From: JAAZKI01 sp012799905 | GTDB lineage: Bacteria; Verrucomicrobiota; Lentisphaeria; Oligosphaerales; Oligosphaeraceae | Assembly (NCBI GenBank): GCA_050949415.1 | Contig: JBMNFR010000002.1 | Location: 186,001 to 250,000, forward strand | Reading direction: 5' to 3' | DNA: 64,000 nucleotides | In this document: positions 63,673 through 64,000 of the stretch, piece after piece | Layout: each line of letters begins with the position of its first letter | Position numbering within the stretch: position 1 is the stretch's first letter | Position numbers and translations under genes: made by a program | Notes under the pieces: generated by a model | What the model was told of the DNA's origin: nothing | The model's input: only the letters and a program-made list of their open reading frames with translations | Databases searched by the model: none

Positions 63673-63876
63673 ATGGATGAGAGATGGCTGACGGTCGATG
63701 ACATTTGCAAATATCTGAATGTAAGCAACGAGACGGTCTACAACTGGATCGAACAACGGGCTATGCCCGGTCATCGCGTCGGCCGTCGCTGGATGTTCAA
63801 ACAAGACGAAGTGGACGAATGGGTCCGCTCCGGCGGTGCGGCTGACAAATCCGATAAGCCGGACACCGAGCAGTAA
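63673..63876 (+). CDS. Excisionase-type helix-turn-helix protein, copy 2
   Basis: Sixty-seven residues, identical to the protein at 14528 apart from N for K in the recognition region ('NETVYNWIEQRAM'). The substitution falls in or next to the DNA-reading helix, so the two copies might bind differently. Confidence 0.85.
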   Translation: MDERWLTVDDICKYLNVSNETVYNWIEQRAMPGHRVGRRWMFKQDEVDEWVRSGGAADKSDKPDTEQ

Positions 63877-63885
63877 GGAGCGAGC

Positions 63886-64000
63886 ATGGCCGAGCCGATT
63901 CACGACAAGATAAAACGATCCCTCCAGGCAGCCGAAGGCTTATACCACCGCCTGGTGCTGCTGGTGGGTGAGACCGGTTCCGGCAAGACCGGCGTCCTTC
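63886..64000 (+). CDS. brxF: BrxF, copy 2 (5' part only)
   Basis: The first 38 codons of a second brxF, reaching the P-loop 'GETGSGKT' before the window ends. Protein sequence matches copy 1 over this length. It suggests another BREX-3 cluster, or its remnant, to the right. Confidence 0.85.
   Translation, partial: MAEPIHDKIKRSLQAAEGLYHRLVLLVGETGSGKTGVL

Larger units (their letters stand above)
63050..64000. repeat. Long direct repeat, right copy, running off the window
   Basis: The second copy of 13905-14855, continuing to the last base. By eye it is about 99% identical. It starts within the cyclotransferase coding sequence, at ACCATCCTCCGG. Confidence 0.95.

Noticed and set aside
1..64000. 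tRNA and rRNA genes
   Set aside because: No cloverleaf with GGTTCGAATCC-type T-arm and no conserved rRNA segments were recognised by eye; a covariance search would be needed to exclude weak cases.

Overview
The window is about 64 kb of a bacterial chromosome, GC-rich (roughly 55-65% by eye), with Shine-Dalgarno driven genes and the standard code. The genome type is best guessed as Lentisphaerota/Victivallales or a relative. That guess rests on a large glycosidase-like protein with a C-terminal jelly-roll, a glycyl-radical enzyme pair, and an integrase-type IS family I associate with this group; confidence is low. I recognised no rRNA, tRNA or CRISPR array.

Region 1 (1-13.8 kb) is host-like DNA scarred by insertion sequences. 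It holds the end of a glycosidase-like gene, a phosphotriesterase-family hydrolase, a glycyl-radical enzyme with its radical-SAM activase, and a second glycyl-radical enzyme that has lost its N-terminal half. An ISL3-type transposon follows, then a copper-ATPase unit with its own promoter and a 53-residue Cys-rich membrane protein. A YkgJ-like cysteine-cluster protein and two decayed integrase-type IS copies close the region.

Region 2 (13.9-46.6 kb) is a defence island. In order it carries a gamma-glutamylcyclotransferase-like gene, a small HTH gene, and a type 3 BREX cluster: brxF, brxC, pglX, brxHII, pglZ and brxA. Between the BREX core genes sit two AlbA/Schlafen-domain genes and a TrlF-type PHP-ATPase. 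A complete Hachiman pair (hamA, hamB) follows, then two unrecognised genes and a DUF2188 gene. The right part is a mobility module: a 609-residue unknown protein, a sigma-like factor, a DUF2924 protein, a large serine recombinase and an HTH accessory protein. An imperfect direct repeat of about 50 bp lies at both edges (13.85 and 46.53 kb) and could mark attachment sites. The BREX genes contain a family of roughly 63-70 bp palindromes built from 7-base repeats in strict register, mostly read through in frame. They also carry several single-base frameshifts, so brxC, both AlbA genes and the pglX C-terminus are broken as given (real decay or assembly error).

Region 3 (46.6-60.1 kb) is the early half of a prophage, transcribed rightwards. 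It encodes a PD-(D/E)XK nuclease, a RecA-like ATPase, a DUF669 protein, RusA, a DEAD helicase, an RNA ligase, small membrane proteins and a lipoprotein, a primase-polymerase/helicase, a ParB-C5-methyltransferase-like chimera, and a head-joining protein. The portal gene is cut after about 175 residues and fused to a transposase tail. No terminase and no later structural genes are present.

Region 4 (60.1-64 kb) contains an IstB remnant, an N-truncated class II glutamine amidotransferase and an IS6-like zinc-ribbon transposon. The window ends in a second, about 99% identical copy of the island's first 950 bp (cyclotransferase, HTH, start of brxF). A second BREX cluster may therefore begin at the right edge.
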